Shown: positions 54,503 to 63,710, counted from the first letter of the stretch. The stretch: DNA of 64,000 nt from Pseudomonas peli (GCF_900099645.1 NZ_FMTL01000003.1:434001-498000), one strand, 5' to 3'. Translations and numbers: made by a program. Notes: a model not told the origin generated them from the sequence alone.

Positions 54503-54600
54503 CTGGTTGTGCACAAAGGCCGGGGATGCTTCTGTGGATAAGCCGGGGGCAACTGGCTGCAGACCAGCGGCCTCGGGCGTTACAGGGTGCTGGTTGTTTT

Positions 54601-55494
54601 TTAGTCAGCCTGGCGTTTGCGCAGGCTCAGCCAGGCATCCACGCTGTAGATCGCCAGCCCCGTCCATATGCAGATAAACGCCAGCAGTTTGCTTGGGTCG
54701 AAATGTTCCCCGAACAGGAAGATCGCCTGCAGCAGCACTAGGGTTGGCGCCAGGTACTGCAGAAAGCCCAGGGTGGTGTAGGGCAGATGGCGGGCGGCGG
54801 CGTTGAAACACACCAGCGGCACCAAGGTGATCGGTCCGGCGGCGATCAGCCAGAGGGCTTCCGGGGTGCTCCAGAAATCGGCCTGGGTGCTCATCGCTAC
54901 TGGGTGCATCAGCAGCCAGCCCAGTGCTAGTGGTAGCAGCAGCCAGGTTTCCACGACCAGGCCGGGCAGGGCAGCCACCGGCGCCTGCTTGCGAATCAGC
55001 CCGTAGAAACCGAAGGTCAGCGCCAGCACCAGGGATACCCAGGGAATGCTGCCGACCTGCCACAACTGTTGCAGCACACCCAGCGCGGCCAGGGCCACGG
55101 CCAGCCACTGCAGGCGACGCAGACGCTCGCCGAGAATCAGCATGCCCAGCAGCACGTTGACCAGCGGGTTGATGTAGTAGCCCAGGCTGGCTTCGAGCAT
55201 GCGCTCGTTATTTACCGCCCACACATACACCAGCCAGTTGCTGGCGATCAGCACACCGCTCAAGGCCAGTACGGCAAAGCGTTTGGGATTATTGAGCAGC
55301 TCGCGCAGCCAACCGGGGTGCTTCCACACCAGCAGCAACAGCGCGCCGAACAGCGCGGACCAGAGTGCGCGATGGACGATGATTTCCAGCGCAGGCACGC
55401 TCTGGATAGCTTTGAAATAGAGCGGGAACAGGCCCCAGATGATGTAGGCGGTCAGGCCGAGAATATACCCGCGGCGCGGGTTGGCGGTGGCCAT
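54601..55494 (-). CDS. rarD: RarD-like EamA-family permease
   Basis: The 297-residue protein has about ten membrane helices arranged as two EamA halves. Segments near the N-terminus (YILGLTAYIIWGLFPLYFKA) and KHPGWLRELLNNPKRF are typical of RarD (chloramphenicol-sensitivity protein family). The physiological substrate is unknown. It ends near the DnaA-box region and lies divergent to nothing obvious. Confidence 0.9.
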   Translation of the reverse strand: MATANPRRGYILGLTAYIIWGLFPLYFKAIQSVPALEIIVHRALWSALFGALLLLVWKHPGWLRELLNNPKRFAVLALSGVLIASNWLVYVWAVNNERMLEASLGYYINPLVNVLLGMLILGERLRRLQWLAVALAALGVLQQLWQVGSIPWVSLVLALTFGFYGLIRKQAPVAALPGLVVETWLLLPLALGWLLMHPVAMSTQADFWSTPEALWLIAAGPITLVPLVCFNAAARHLPYTTLGFLQYLAPTLVLLQAIFLFGEHFDPSKLLAFICIWTGLAIYSVDAWLSLRKRQAD

Positions 55495-55684
55495 GCAGGG
55501 TCCTTGCTTAGGCTGCTAACGAGAGGCTTGCGATTCTAGTCGGCGCGGCGAGGGCTTGTCTGGATGGCCAGGATTTTCTTCGGCGCCCTAGGCCACTTGG
55601 CTGTAACAAAGACGTTACGGCGACAGGGCTAACTGTAGTGGTCAGCACCGTAGCCCGGACTGCATCCAGGCTATGCGCTTGGCA

Positions 55685-56659
55685 TCAAAACAGCTTTAGC
55701 GGCTCTTCATCCAACGCCGACAGCTGCTCACGCAGGATCAGGATCTGATCGCCCCAGTAACGCTCGCTGCCAAACCAGGGGAAGCTCATGGGGAAGGCCG
55801 GGTCGTCCCAGCGGCGTGCCAGCCAGGCGCTGTAATGCATCAGGCGCAGGGTGCGCAGGCCTTCGATCAGCGGCAGCTCGCGCGGGTTGAAATCGTGAAA
55901 CTCCTGATAGCCGTCCATCAGCTCCGACAGCTGGCCGAGGCGCTCGTGGCGGTCGCCAGCCAGCATCATCCACAAATCCTGCACTGCGGGGCCCATACGG
56001 CAGTCGTCGAGGTCGACCATATGGAAGGTCTCGTCGCGGCACAGCAGATTGCCCGGGTGGCAGTCGCCATGCAGACGAATCGCCTGTACTGGGTGAGCGG
56101 CGAACAGCGTATCCAGGCGCTTGAGCAGATCCCGCGCCACCGATTCGTAGGCCGGCAGCAGGCTGCGTGGAATAAAGTTGCCATCGAGCAGGGTGGCCAG
56201 CGATGCATGGCCGAAGTTGCTCACCTGCAAGGCCTCACGGTGGGCAAACGGCTTGAGTGAGCCGACCGCATGCAGGCGGCCAAGCAGTTGGCCGAGGCGA
56301 TACAGCTGGTCGAGGTTGCCAGGCTCCGGCGCCCGGCCGCCTCGGCGCGGAAACAGGGCGAAGCGAAAGCCCTGGTAACAGAACAGGGTTTCGCCGTCGC
56401 GCACCAGTGGCGCAACCACCGGTACTTCGCATTCGGCCAGCTCGAAGGTGAAACTGTGCTCTTCGCGAATGGCTTCATCGGTCCAGCGGTCCGGACGGTA
56501 GAACTTGGCGATCAGCGGTGTCTCGTCCTCGATGCCCACCTGATAGACGCGATTTTCATAGCTGTTCAGCGCCAGTACGCGGGCGTCGCTGAGGTAGCCG
56601 ATGCTCTCCACGGCATCCAGCACCAGGTCGGGTGTGAGTGCGGCAAATGGATGGGACAT
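55685..56659 (-). CDS. srkA: Stress response kinase A
   Basis: The 324-residue aminoglycoside-phosphotransferase-fold Ser/Thr kinase has the catalytic HGDCHPGNLL segment and the metal-binding VDLDD segment. ATG at 56659 is preferred over an upstream frame start by family comparison. SrkA (YihE) protects cells from stress-triggered death in E. coli. Its targets here are unknown. Confidence 0.92.
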   Translation of the reverse strand: MSHPFAALTPDLVLDAVESIGYLSDARVLALNSYENRVYQVGIEDETPLIAKFYRPDRWTDEAIREEHSFTFELAECEVPVVAPLVRDGETLFCYQGFRFALFPRRGGRAPEPGNLDQLYRLGQLLGRLHAVGSLKPFAHREALQVSNFGHASLATLLDGNFIPRSLLPAYESVARDLLKRLDTLFAAHPVQAIRLHGDCHPGNLLCRDETFHMVDLDDCRMGPAVQDLWMMLAGDRHERLGQLSELMDGYQEFHDFNPRELPLIEGLRTLRLMHYSAWLARRWDDPAFPMSFPWFGSERYWGDQILILREQLSALDEEPLKLF

Positions 56660-56736
56660 GGGTGACTCCAGCAGGTGGGCCGCAAAGTGTACCGCTTTGA
56701 GCCTGTCCAAAGTCTGCTGCGCGTCGGCCCTGCTGC

Positions 56737-56790
56737 GTTAAAAACAGGCTCGGAATGCTCATTTACACCAGTAAACTCCGCTTCCTCGCC
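56737..56790. repeat. 54-bp repeat, copy 2
   Basis: This matches 54281-54334 at 52 of 54 positions by eye (only G/A and C/T differences). The flanking bases differ from copy 1, and the terminal GTTGAAAC repeats are not conserved here, so this copy looks truncated or diverged. It lies between srkA and comF. Confidence 0.75.
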
Positions 56791-56881
56791 GTTTTGACCA
56801 GCCGGAGGCTGTTACTACGTAGCGCCTTGCATGGCTCTAGCTCGCGAGCCTTTGAACAGGCTCTTTCCTGCAACTCATTAC

Positions 56882-57616
56882 TCAGTCGCCTGGCTTCGGT
56901 GTGCGCGCCAGGCAGTACACATCAACCCGCGCCGCGCCGGCCTTCTTCAATAGGCGCGCCAGGCTTTCGGCGGTGGCGCCGGTGGTCAGTACATCATCGA
57001 CCAGCGCCACATGCAGGCCGCTGACTGCACTGTTCGGCGCCAAGGCGAAGGCTTTACGCAGGTTGCGTTTACGGGTGGCCGCATCCAGCTGCTGTTGCGC
57101 CGGTGTGTCGATCACCCTCTGCAGCCAGTGTGCCTGTTGCGGCAGTTGTAGGCTGGCGCTCAGCCATTCAGCCAGCAGGCCAGCCTGGTTGAAGCCCCGT
57201 TGGCGTTGGCGTTTATTGGCCAGGGGCACAGGCAGCAGCAGGTCAGGCTTAGGCAGTCCTTCATCGAAGGCATGTTGCAGGTGATGTGACAAAAGCTCAC
57301 CGAGCAGACGTCCCAATGGCCACTTGGCCTGATGCTTGAACCGGGTGATCAGGCTGTCGATGGGGAAGGCGTAGCGCCAAGGCACTTCGACTTTGCTAAA
57401 ACTCGGCGGCTTCTTCAGGCAGGCCCCGCATACCAAGCCTTGGCTGGGCAGCGGCAGAGCGCAGACCTGGCAATGCCCGCCAAGCCAGGGCAGCTCGGCT
57501 TCGCAGCTGGTGCAGATGGCCAGCGCGGCGTCTGCGGCTTCATCGCAGAGCAGGCAGATTTGCTTGCTTTTTAACCAGTTGTAAACCGGGTGCTGTGAGT
57601 CGGGTTGACAGCGCAT
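56882..57616 (-). CDS. comF: ComF-type phosphoribosyltransferase-like protein
   Basis: The 244-residue protein has an N-terminal four-cysteine zinc ribbon (ICLLC, CTSC, CQVC, CGAC) and a C-terminal phosphoribosyltransferase fold with VALVDDVLTTGATAES. ComF takes part in DNA uptake in competent bacteria; its biochemical reaction is unproven. It is divergent from bioB. Its first codons overlap the candidate BirA operator. Confidence 0.9.
   Translation of the reverse strand: MRCQPDSQHPVYNWLKSKQICLLCDEAADAALAICTSCEAELPWLGGHCQVCALPLPSQGLVCGACLKKPPSFSKVEVPWRYAFPIDSLITRFKHQAKWPLGRLLGELLSHHLQHAFDEGLPKPDLLLPVPLANKRQRQRGFNQAGLLAEWLSASLQLPQQAHWLQRVIDTPAQQQLDAATRKRNLRKAFALAPNSAVSGLHVALVDDVLTTGATAESLARLLKKAGAARVDVYCLARTPKPGD
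57579..57611. promoter_or_regulatory. Candidate BirA operator in front of bioB
   Basis: TTGTAAACC at 57579-57587 matches the BirA half-site exactly. After 15 bases, GGTTGACAG at 57603-57611 matches the other half-site (GGTTTACAA) at seven of nine positions. The site begins inside comF (codons 1-13 of the divergent gene) and its right half overlaps the bioB -35 hexamer, so BirA binding could block bioB transcription. Confidence 0.65.
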
Positions 57617-57633
57617 ACGCCTTCCATAACTAT
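57605..57633 (+). promoter_or_regulatory. Candidate sigma70 promoter of bioB
   Basis: A perfect TTGACA -35 hexamer is at 57605-57610, inside the right BirA half-site. A weaker -10-like TAACTAT lies at 57627-57633. The start codon is 63 bases further on. Confidence 0.5.
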
Positions 57634-57696
57634 GCCGAACATCCGTGTCGCGTCCGCTGAATCTAGCAGGACGCCGCCAACAATAAGGAATTACCG

Positions 57697-58752
57697 ATGA
57701 GCGCCACTACCGCCGCCAACCTGCGTCACGACTGGACTCTGCATGAGGTCAAGGCGCTCTTCGAGCAACCGTTCAACGACCTGCTGTTCCAGGCGCAGAC
57801 CGTGCACCGCGCGCATTTCGACCAGAACCGCGTGCAGGTTTCGACCCTGCTGTCGATCAAGACGGGTGCCTGCCCAGAAGACTGCAAGTACTGCCCGCAA
57901 TCCGGCCACTACAACACCGGCCTGGAAAAGGAAAAGCTGCTGGAAGTGCAGAAAGTGCTGGAGGCCGCCGCCGAGGCCAAGGCCATTGGCTCCACCCGTT
58001 TCTGCATGGGTGCGGCGTGGAAGCACCCGTCGGCCAAAGACATGCCCTACGTGCTGAAAATGGTCGAGGGCGTTAAAGCCCTAGGCCTGGAAACCTGCAT
58101 GACCCTGGGCAAGCTGGATAAAGAACAGACCCAGGCCCTGGCCGCCGCCGGCCTCGACTACTACAACCACAACCTCGACACCTCACCGGAGTTCTACGGC
58201 AACATCATCACCACCCGCACTTATGCCGATCGCCTGGAAACCCTGGCCTATGTGCGTGATTCGGGAATGAAGATCTGCTCCGGTGGCATCCTCGGCATGG
58301 GCGAGTCGCTGGACGACCGCGCTGGCCTGTTGATTCAGCTGGCCAACCTGCCGGAGCACCCGGAGTCGGTGCCGATCAACATGCTGGTGAAAGTCAAAGG
58401 CACGCCGCTGGCTGATGAGCAGGATGTCGATCCGTTCGACTTTATCCGCATGCTCGCCGTCGCGCGGATCATGATGCCGCAGTCGCATGTGCGCTTGTCC
58501 GCTGGCCGCGAGGCGATGAATGAGCAGATGCAGGCCCTGGCGTTCTTCGCCGGCGCCAACTCGATCTTCTACGGTGAGAAATTGCTGACCACCGCCAACC
58601 CGCAAGCCAACCAAGACATGCAGCTGTTCGCCCGCCTCGGCATCAAGCCGGAAGAGCGCGAAGAACATGCTGACGAAGTGCACCAGGCCGCCATCGAGCA
58701 GGCTCTGGTCGAACAGCGCGATTTCAAGCTGTTCTATAACGCCGCGGTCTAA
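57697..58752 (+). CDS. bioB: Biotin synthase
   Basis: The 351-residue radical-SAM enzyme has the CxxxCxxC motif at Cys59, Cys63 and Cys66 ([10 protein letters not shown]) and further motifs [13 protein letters not shown] and [12 protein letters not shown]. It inserts sulfur into dethiobiotin. ATG follows AAGGA. It is the first gene of bioBFHCD and lies downstream of the candidate BirA operator. Confidence 0.97.
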   Translation: MSATTAANLRHDWTLHEVKALFEQPFNDLLFQAQTVHRAHFDQNRVQVSTLLSIKTGACPEDCKYCPQSGHYNTGLEKEKLLEVQKVLEAAAEAKAIGSTRFCMGAAWKHPSAKDMPYVLKMVEGVKALGLETCMTLGKLDKEQTQALAAAGLDYYNHNLDTSPEFYGNIITTRTYADRLETLAYVRDSGMKICSGGILGMGESLDDRAGLLIQLANLPEHPESVPINMLVKVKGTPLADEQDVDPFDFIRMLAVARIMMPQSHVRLSAGREAMNEQMQALAFFAGANSIFYGEKLLTTANPQANQDMQLFARLGIKPEEREEHADEVHQAAIEQALVEQRDFKLFYNAAV

Positions 58753-58765
58753 TCCCTTCGAACCG

Positions 58766-58825
58766 GTAGGAGCGGGCCATGCCCGCGAAGGTTGCGAACC
58801 TTTCGCGGGCATGGCCCGCTCCTAC
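58766..58825. repeat. 60-bp near-perfect palindrome between bioB and bioF
   Basis: The 24-base arms at 58766-58789 and 58802-58825 are exact inverses (ends GTAGGAGCGGGCC and GGCCCGCTCCTAC). The 12-base centre is also partly self-complementary. This is a common repeat type in pseudomonads. It may act as an mRNA stem that changes the bioB to bioFHCD ratio. Confidence 0.85.
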
Positions 58826-58850
58826 TTCCAAGCTCCTTGCTGAGGCTTGC

Positions 58851-60032
58851 ATGCCCTTCGATCTGTCCGCCCGCCTTGCCGAACGGCGCACCGCCAACCT
58901 CTATCGCCAACGCCCCTTGCTCGAATCACCGCAGGGGCCGCTGGTGCAGGTCGATGGTCGGCAGCTGCTGGCCTTCTGTTCCAACGACTACCTCGGCCTG
59001 GCCAATCATCCGCAGGTGATCGAAGCCTGGCGCGCCGGCGCGGAGAAATGGGGTGTGGGCGGCGGTGCCTCGCATCTGGTGATCGGTCATAGCACCCCAC
59101 ATCACCAGCTCGAAGAAGCACTGGCCGAGTTCACCGGAAGACCTCGCGCCTTGCTGTTTTCCACCGGTTATATGGCCAACCTCGGTGCGGTCACCGCGCT
59201 GGTCGGGCAGGGCGATAGCGTGCTGGAGGATCGCCTTAACCACGCGTCCCTGCTGGATGCCGGCCTGCTCAGCGGCGCGCGGTTTTCCCGTTACCTGCAT
59301 AACGATGGCGTCAGTCTGGCCAATCGCCTGCGCAAGGTCATCGGCAATACCCTGATCGTCACCGACGGCGTATTCAGCATGGACGGCGATCTGGCTGATC
59401 TGCCTTCACTGTGCGCCGAAGCGCGCCGTGCCAATGCCTGGGTGATGGTCGATGATGCCCACGGTTTTGGTCCACTGGGCGCCTCCGGCGGTGGCATTGT
59501 CGAGCACTTCGGCCTGGGCCTGGATGATGTGCAGGTGCTGGTCGGCACCCTGGGCAAGGCCTTCGGTACGGCTGGTGCATTTGTCGCCGGCAGTGACGAC
59601 CTGATCGAAGCCTTGGTGCAGTTCGCCCGCCCCTATATTTACACCACCAGTCAGCCGCCGGCGTTGGCTTGCGCCACCCTGCAAAGCCTGGAATTGCTGC
59701 GCAGCGAGCACTGGCGGCGTGAGCACCTGAACGCCCTGATCAAGCGCTTCCGTGAAGGCGCACAGGCCATCGGTCTTGAGCTGATGGACAGCGCCACGCC
59801 GATTCAGCCGATTCTGATAGGCGACAGTGGCCGTGCGATGCAACTGTCACAGATGCTGCGCGAGCGCGGCCTGCTGGTGACGGCGATTCGTCCGCCAACC
59901 GTACCCGCCGGCAGTGCACGTTTGCGCGTAACCTTGTCCGCCGCACACAGCCTGGAACAGTTGGAGCTGCTGCTGGAGGCTTTGGCCGAATGCTGGCCGC
60001 TGCTGGGTGGTGAGGCGGCCGTACATGCGTGA
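58851..60032 (+). CDS. bioF: 8-amino-7-oxononanoate synthase
   Basis: The 393-residue PLP-dependent alpha-oxoamine synthase has [32 protein letters not shown] and [16 protein letters not shown] with the PLP-binding lysine. It condenses pimeloyl-ACP with alanine. ATG at 58851 follows GAGG. Its stop overlaps bioH by eight bases. Confidence 0.96.
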   Translation: MPFDLSARLAERRTANLYRQRPLLESPQGPLVQVDGRQLLAFCSNDYLGLANHPQVIEAWRAGAEKWGVGGGASHLVIGHSTPHHQLEEALAEFTGRPRALLFSTGYMANLGAVTALVGQGDSVLEDRLNHASLLDAGLLSGARFSRYLHNDGVSLANRLRKVIGNTLIVTDGVFSMDGDLADLPSLCAEARRANAWVMVDDAHGFGPLGASGGGIVEHFGLGLDDVQVLVGTLGKAFGTAGAFVAGSDDLIEALVQFARPYIYTTSQPPALACATLQSLELLRSEHWRREHLNALIKRFREGAQAIGLELMDSATPIQPILIGDSGRAMQLSQMLRERGLLVTAIRPPTVPAGSARLRVTLSAAHSLEQLELLLEALAECWPLLGGEAAVHA

Positions 60033-60756
60033 TCGACTGATTTTGCTTCCCGGCTGGGGGCTGGGCACTGCGCCCTTGCAGCCGCTGGCCGAGGCCTTAC
60101 GCGGCCTCGATCCGCGCTTGCAGGTGCAGGTCGAACCGCTCCCTTTATTGGTTTCTAGCGACCCAGTCGACTGGCTGGACGAACTCGACGCCAACCTGCC
60201 AGAGGACGCCTGGCTTGGCGGCTGGTCCCTCGGCGGCATGCTTGCCGCTGAGCTGGCAGCGCGTCGGGGTGAACGTTGCAGCGGTCTGCTGACCCTGGCC
60301 AGTAACCTGCGTTTTGTCGCCGAGCCAAGCTGGTCTGCGGCTATGCCCGCCGAGACGTTTAAGGTTTTTCGTCAGGGCTGCGCTGCTGATGCGTCCGCTA
60401 CCCTGAAGCGTTTCTCCCTGCTTTGCGCCCAAGGCGCTGCGGATGCCCGTGGCCTGTCGCGGCAGTTGCTCGGCGCGGCACCGCAACCACAGTCCGCCAC
60501 ACTGTTGGCCGTGCTGGATCTGCTTGCCAATCTGGATACGCGGACCTCGTTACAGACCTTTGCCGGCCCACAGTTGCATCTGTTCGCCGGCGCCGATGCA
60601 CTGGTTCCTGCAAGTGCCGCGCAGGCCTTGCTGGAGTTGTTGCCAGATGTCGAAGTCGGCCTGATTGATAACGCCAGCCACGCCTTTGCCCTGGAGCGGC
60701 CGCATGAAATTGCCGCGGCGATTCAGGCCTTTCTGCACGAGGCCGGTGATGACTGA
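60025..60756 (+). CDS. bioH: Pimeloyl-ACP methyl ester esterase
   Basis: The 243-residue alpha/beta hydrolase has the nucleophile elbow GWSLGGML, an aspartate in FAGADALVP and a histidine in [12 protein letters not shown]. BioH removes the methyl ester that BioC added, to yield pimeloyl-ACP. It overlaps bioF (8 bp) and bioC (8 bp), so the three are coupled. Confidence 0.92.
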   Translation: MRDRLILLPGWGLGTAPLQPLAEALRGLDPRLQVQVEPLPLLVSSDPVDWLDELDANLPEDAWLGGWSLGGMLAAELAARRGERCSGLLTLASNLRFVAEPSWSAAMPAETFKVFRQGCAADASATLKRFSLLCAQGAADARGLSRQLLGAAPQPQSATLLAVLDLLANLDTRTSLQTFAGPQLHLFAGADALVPASAAQALLELLPDVEVGLIDNASHAFALERPHEIAAAIQAFLHEAGDD

Positions 60757-61555
60757 TCTGGCCAATGATCCTCTCGGCGGCCTGCCGGACAAGCGCCAGG
60801 TGGCGGCATCCTTCTCCCGCGCGGCGCAAAGCTACGACAGCGTGGCGGCTCTGCAGCGCAACGTGGGTCAGCAGTTGCTGGCGCAGTTGCCGGCAGCGAT
60901 CAGTCCGGTGCGTTGGCTCGATCTGGGTAGCGGTACCGGTTATTTCAGTCGCGCGCTGAGCGAGCGTTTTCCGGCCAGCCAGGGCGTAGCTGTAGATATC
61001 GCCGAAGGCATGCTGCAGCACGCTCGGCCGCTGGGTGGCGCGCAGCAGTTTATTGCCGGCGATGCCGAGCGCCTGCCGTTGCGCGATGCGTCTTGCGAGC
61101 TGCTGTTTTCCAGCCTGGCCTTGCAATGGTGTGCGGATTTTTCCGCGGTGCTCATTGAGGCCGCACGGGTCCTGCGCCCTGGTGGTGTGCTTGCGTTTAG
61201 CAGCTTGTGTGTCGGCACCCTGCAGGAGCTGCGCGACAGCTGGCAAGCGGTGGATGGCTTTGTCCACGTCAACCGTTTCCGCCGTTTCGAGGATTACCAG
61301 CGCCTGTGCGCTGGTAGCGGGTTGACCTGTGTAAGCCTGCAAACCACCCCGGAAACCCTTTACTACCCGGATGTGCGCAGCCTCACCCATGAACTGAAAG
61401 CCCTGGGCGCGCACAACCTCAACCCCGGTCGGCCCGGCGGTTTGACGGGGCGAGCGCGCATGCTGGCGCTGCTTAACGCCTATGAGCAGTTCCGTCAGCC
61501 ACAAGGCCTGCCAGCGACCTATCAGGTGGTCTACGGCATATTGCGCAAGGGTTGA
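60749..61555 (+). CDS. bioC: Malonyl-ACP O-methyltransferase
   Basis: The 268-residue SAM methyltransferase has [19 protein letters not shown] as the SAM-binding motif and [14 protein letters not shown], typical of BioC. It methylates malonyl-ACP to start pimelate synthesis. ATG at 60749 overlaps bioH by eight bases. Confidence 0.93.
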   Translation: MTDLANDPLGGLPDKRQVAASFSRAAQSYDSVAALQRNVGQQLLAQLPAAISPVRWLDLGSGTGYFSRALSERFPASQGVAVDIAEGMLQHARPLGGAQQFIAGDAERLPLRDASCELLFSSLALQWCADFSAVLIEAARVLRPGGVLAFSSLCVGTLQELRDSWQAVDGFVHVNRFRRFEDYQRLCAGSGLTCVSLQTTPETLYYPDVRSLTHELKALGAHNLNPGRPGGLTGRARMLALLNAYEQFRQPQGLPATYQVVYGILRKG

Positions 61556-61616
61556 GATAACCCGCTTGCCCAGAGTTACTTCAGAACGTAGCCAATACCC
61601 CTCGTCAGAGATCGCT

Positions 61617-62306
61617 ATGAGCCAAGCATTTTTCGTTACAGGCACCGACACCGAAATCGGCAAAACCACCATCGCCGCCGGGCTGCTGCACGCGGCACGA
61701 ATGGCGGGGCTGTCGACTGCTGCGGCCAAACCGGTGGCATCCGGCTGCGTGCGCACAGTGGATGGCCTGCGCAACGACGACGCCCTGGCATTGCTCGGTG
61801 AGTGCACCCTGGCGCTGCGCTATGAAGAGGTCAATCCGCTGGCCTTCGAGCCGGCGATTGCCCCGCATCTGGCGGCGCGCGAGGTGAGTGTATTGCTGGA
61901 TGTTGCCGCGTTGCAGGGGCCGGTACAGGCAATTCTGGACAAGCAGGCGGACTTTACTTTGGTCGAAGGGGCGGGCGGTTGGCGGGTGCCGTTGGCCGGT
62001 CAGGAAGCCCTGTCGGACCTGGCGATTGCTTTGCAGTTGCCGGTGATTCTGGTGGTCGGCGTGCGCCTGGGCTGCATCAATCAGGCGCTGCTCACTGCCG
62101 AGGCCATCCTGCGTGACGGCCTTCTGCTGGAGGGCTGGGTGGCCAATCTGGTCGATCCTCAGACCTCCCGGCTTGAGGACAATCTAGCCACCCTAGCCGA
62201 ACGGCTATCAGCCCCCTGTCTGGGCTATGTTCCGCGCCTGGCCGAAGCCACGCCGGCTGCGGTTTCTGGCTACCTCAACCTCGATCTATTGCACCGCGCG
62301 CTATAA
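61617..62306 (+). CDS. bioD: Dethiobiotin synthetase
   Basis: The 229-residue ATP-dependent enzyme has the P-loop GTDTEIGKTT, a lysine in AAKPVASGC and VEGAGGWRVPL. It closes the ureido ring from diaminopelargonic acid. The start is 61 bp after bioC, so co-transcription is likely but not overlapping. The bioA gene is not in the window. Confidence 0.95.
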   Translation: MSQAFFVTGTDTEIGKTTIAAGLLHAARMAGLSTAAAKPVASGCVRTVDGLRNDDALALLGECTLALRYEEVNPLAFEPAIAPHLAAREVSVLLDVAALQGPVQAILDKQADFTLVEGAGGWRVPLAGQEALSDLAIALQLPVILVVGVRLGCINQALLTAEAILRDGLLLEGWVANLVDPQTSRLEDNLATLAERLSAPCLGYVPRLAEATPAAVSGYLNLDLLHRAL

Positions 62307-62402
62307 GCAGGCCAAGTGCCATAGCTTTTTGCTTGTACGTTTTTCGAGCAACTTCTGCTTCAATTGAAGCTGTTAGTGGTTTGCCATAGCGGGAGCTTGG
62401 AC

Positions 62403-62702
62403 ATGGAAATTTCAGGAAGCGCCTTCAACTCGGGCATCAGCACCATTCAGTCTGGCCAGCGCCGGGTCGATCAGGCTGCGGCGGATATCGCCAGCAATGC
62501 GCTGGGTCCGCAACCGCAGCCAACTTCTGCGCCGCCAGCTAATCAGGTTAACCCTTCGCCGAGTTCGGCCGAGCAGTCGCGCCCTGATCTGGCGGAAAGC
62601 CTGGTCGCTTTGCGCCAAGGCCAAAATGAGGCGGAAGCCGGCGCCAAGGTGGTCAAAACCGCTGACGAAGTGCTCGGTACCCTGATCGATACAACGGCCT
62701 GA
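62403..62702 (+). CDS. Hypothetical protein with flagellar rod-like N-terminus
   Basis: The 99-residue protein starts with SAFNSGISTIQSGQRRVDQA, which resembles the N-terminal helix of flagellar rod/hook proteins, and continues with a proline-rich linker and a helical end. ATG at 62403 follows GGGAG. The function is unknown and no flagellar gene lies nearby. Confidence 0.6.
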   Translation: MEISGSAFNSGISTIQSGQRRVDQAAADIASNALGPQPQPTSAPPANQVNPSPSSAEQSRPDLAESLVALRQGQNEAEAGAKVVKTADEVLGTLIDTTA

Positions 62703-62768
62703 GTCGCCCGCCCCGAGCGTTCTCATGCCTGGTAATGAGGCAGCAACTGCGGGGCGAGGAGTCATTGC

Positions 62769-63545
62769 ATGCAGATTGGCGGCGCATCGTCTTATCCTGC
62801 GCCTGCAGCCACGTTACTGCCGGCCCGTCTTCTTGCGTCCAATATTTCCCCTGATGTATCCCCGGACATCACCCGCGCCGCTCAGTCGCCGGTAACCGCC
62901 GCCCAGCCACTGGCCGATGAGCAGTCGGCTTCGGCGCGTGAAGAAGCGGATAAACCTGCCGACGCCTCGACCAATCCCGAAAACGCGAAAAGCCGCGAAG
63001 GCGAGCCCAGCCCTCAGCAGCGTCTTGAGCAACTGGAAATCGCCAAGCTGGTCAGCCGTGATCAGGAAGTGCGCACCCACGAGCAGGCGCATGCCGCCGT
63101 CGGTGGCCGCTATGCCGGCGCGCCGAGCTACACCTATGAACGCGGCCCGGATGGCAAACGCTACGCGGTGGGTGGTGAGGTCGGCATCGACACCAGCCCC
63201 ATTCCGAACGACCCGGAAGCCACCTTGCGCAAGATGGAGGTTGTCATCCGTGCTGCACTGGCGCCCGCAGAGCCCTCTGCGCAGGATCGTCAGGTGGCCG
63301 CGCAAGCTCAGTTGCAGATGGCCGAGGCCCGTGTCGAGCTGGCACAACAGCAGCGCAGTGAGGTTGAGGCCGCCCGTGAGGCGCGTGCCGAGCAACGCAG
63401 CAAAGAGGAAGAGCCGCCGTCGGACGAGGAAGAGAAATCAACCGCGCCCGCCCAGCAGGATTTGCCACCATCCCCTAGTCTTGATCTGTACAAGCAGCTC
63501 AGCGGGTTGCAGGCGCCGGCCCCGATTGTCGATCTGGTGGCCTGA
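62769..63545 (+). CDS. Putative metalloprotease CJM1_0395/SprA-related family protein
   Basis: The 258-residue protein has a low-complexity N-terminus, then a conserved core with VRTHEQAHAAVGGRYAGAPS (HExxH zinc-type motif) and YTYERGPDGKRYAVGGEVGI, and a charged coiled C-terminus. It resembles the SprA-related putative metalloprotease family. There is no clear signal peptide. Function unproven. Confidence 0.75.
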   Translation: MQIGGASSYPAPAATLLPARLLASNISPDVSPDITRAAQSPVTAAQPLADEQSASAREEADKPADASTNPENAKSREGEPSPQQRLEQLEIAKLVSRDQEVRTHEQAHAAVGGRYAGAPSYTYERGPDGKRYAVGGEVGIDTSPIPNDPEATLRKMEVVIRAALAPAEPSAQDRQVAAQAQLQMAEARVELAQQQRSEVEAAREARAEQRSKEEEPPSDEEEKSTAPAQQDLPPSPSLDLYKQLSGLQAPAPIVDLVA

Positions 63546-63561
63546 ACGGCACGTGGGGTGC

Positions 63562-63590
63562 TTGACATTAAATAGGCATAAACGTATGTT
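63562..63590 (+). promoter_or_regulatory. Sigma70 promoter of the acyl-CoA dehydrogenase gene
   Basis: TTGACA at 63562-63567, a 17-base spacer and TATGTT at 63585-63590 give a good vegetative promoter. It is 121 bases upstream of the ATG. Confidence 0.65.
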
Positions 63591-63591
63591 T

Positions 63592-63605
63592 CAAACGATT
63601 GTTTG
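63592..63605. promoter_or_regulatory. PsrA-type operator
   Basis: CAAACGATTGTTTG fits the PsrA consensus (G/C)AAAC-N2-4-GTTT(G/C) exactly. It begins directly after the -10 hexamer and would overlap the transcription start, so bound PsrA should repress until long-chain acyl-CoA or fatty acid relieves it. Confidence 0.7.
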
Positions 63606-63710
63606 ATTAGCTCGATTGCCAAGGGGCAGGCGAGCGCCGGGATTGCTCCCGAAACCGACCGAATACCCGGTCACCTACACACTAAGAATCCACCGCAGAG
63701 GTTAACCGCT

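Larger units (their letters stand above)
54394..54541. promoter_or_regulatory. Cluster of DnaA-box-like sites
   Basis: TTATCCACG (54394-54402, 8 of 9), the inverse of TTATCCACA (TGTGGATAA, 54408-54416, perfect) and a second TGTGGATAA (54533-54541, perfect) occur in 148 bases of non-coding DNA. The first two form a dyad with a 5-base gap. There is no dnaA gene nearby, so this is not obviously an origin. Confidence 0.5.
54246..54600. other. Non-coding region between gcvR and rarD
   Basis: This 355-bp stretch has no gene. It contains a repeat element (54252-54374), DnaA boxes at 54394, 54408 and 54533, a 10-bp palindrome TTGTGCACAA at 54507, the gcvR terminator and a second hairpin, each listed separately. 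Confidence 0.8.
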
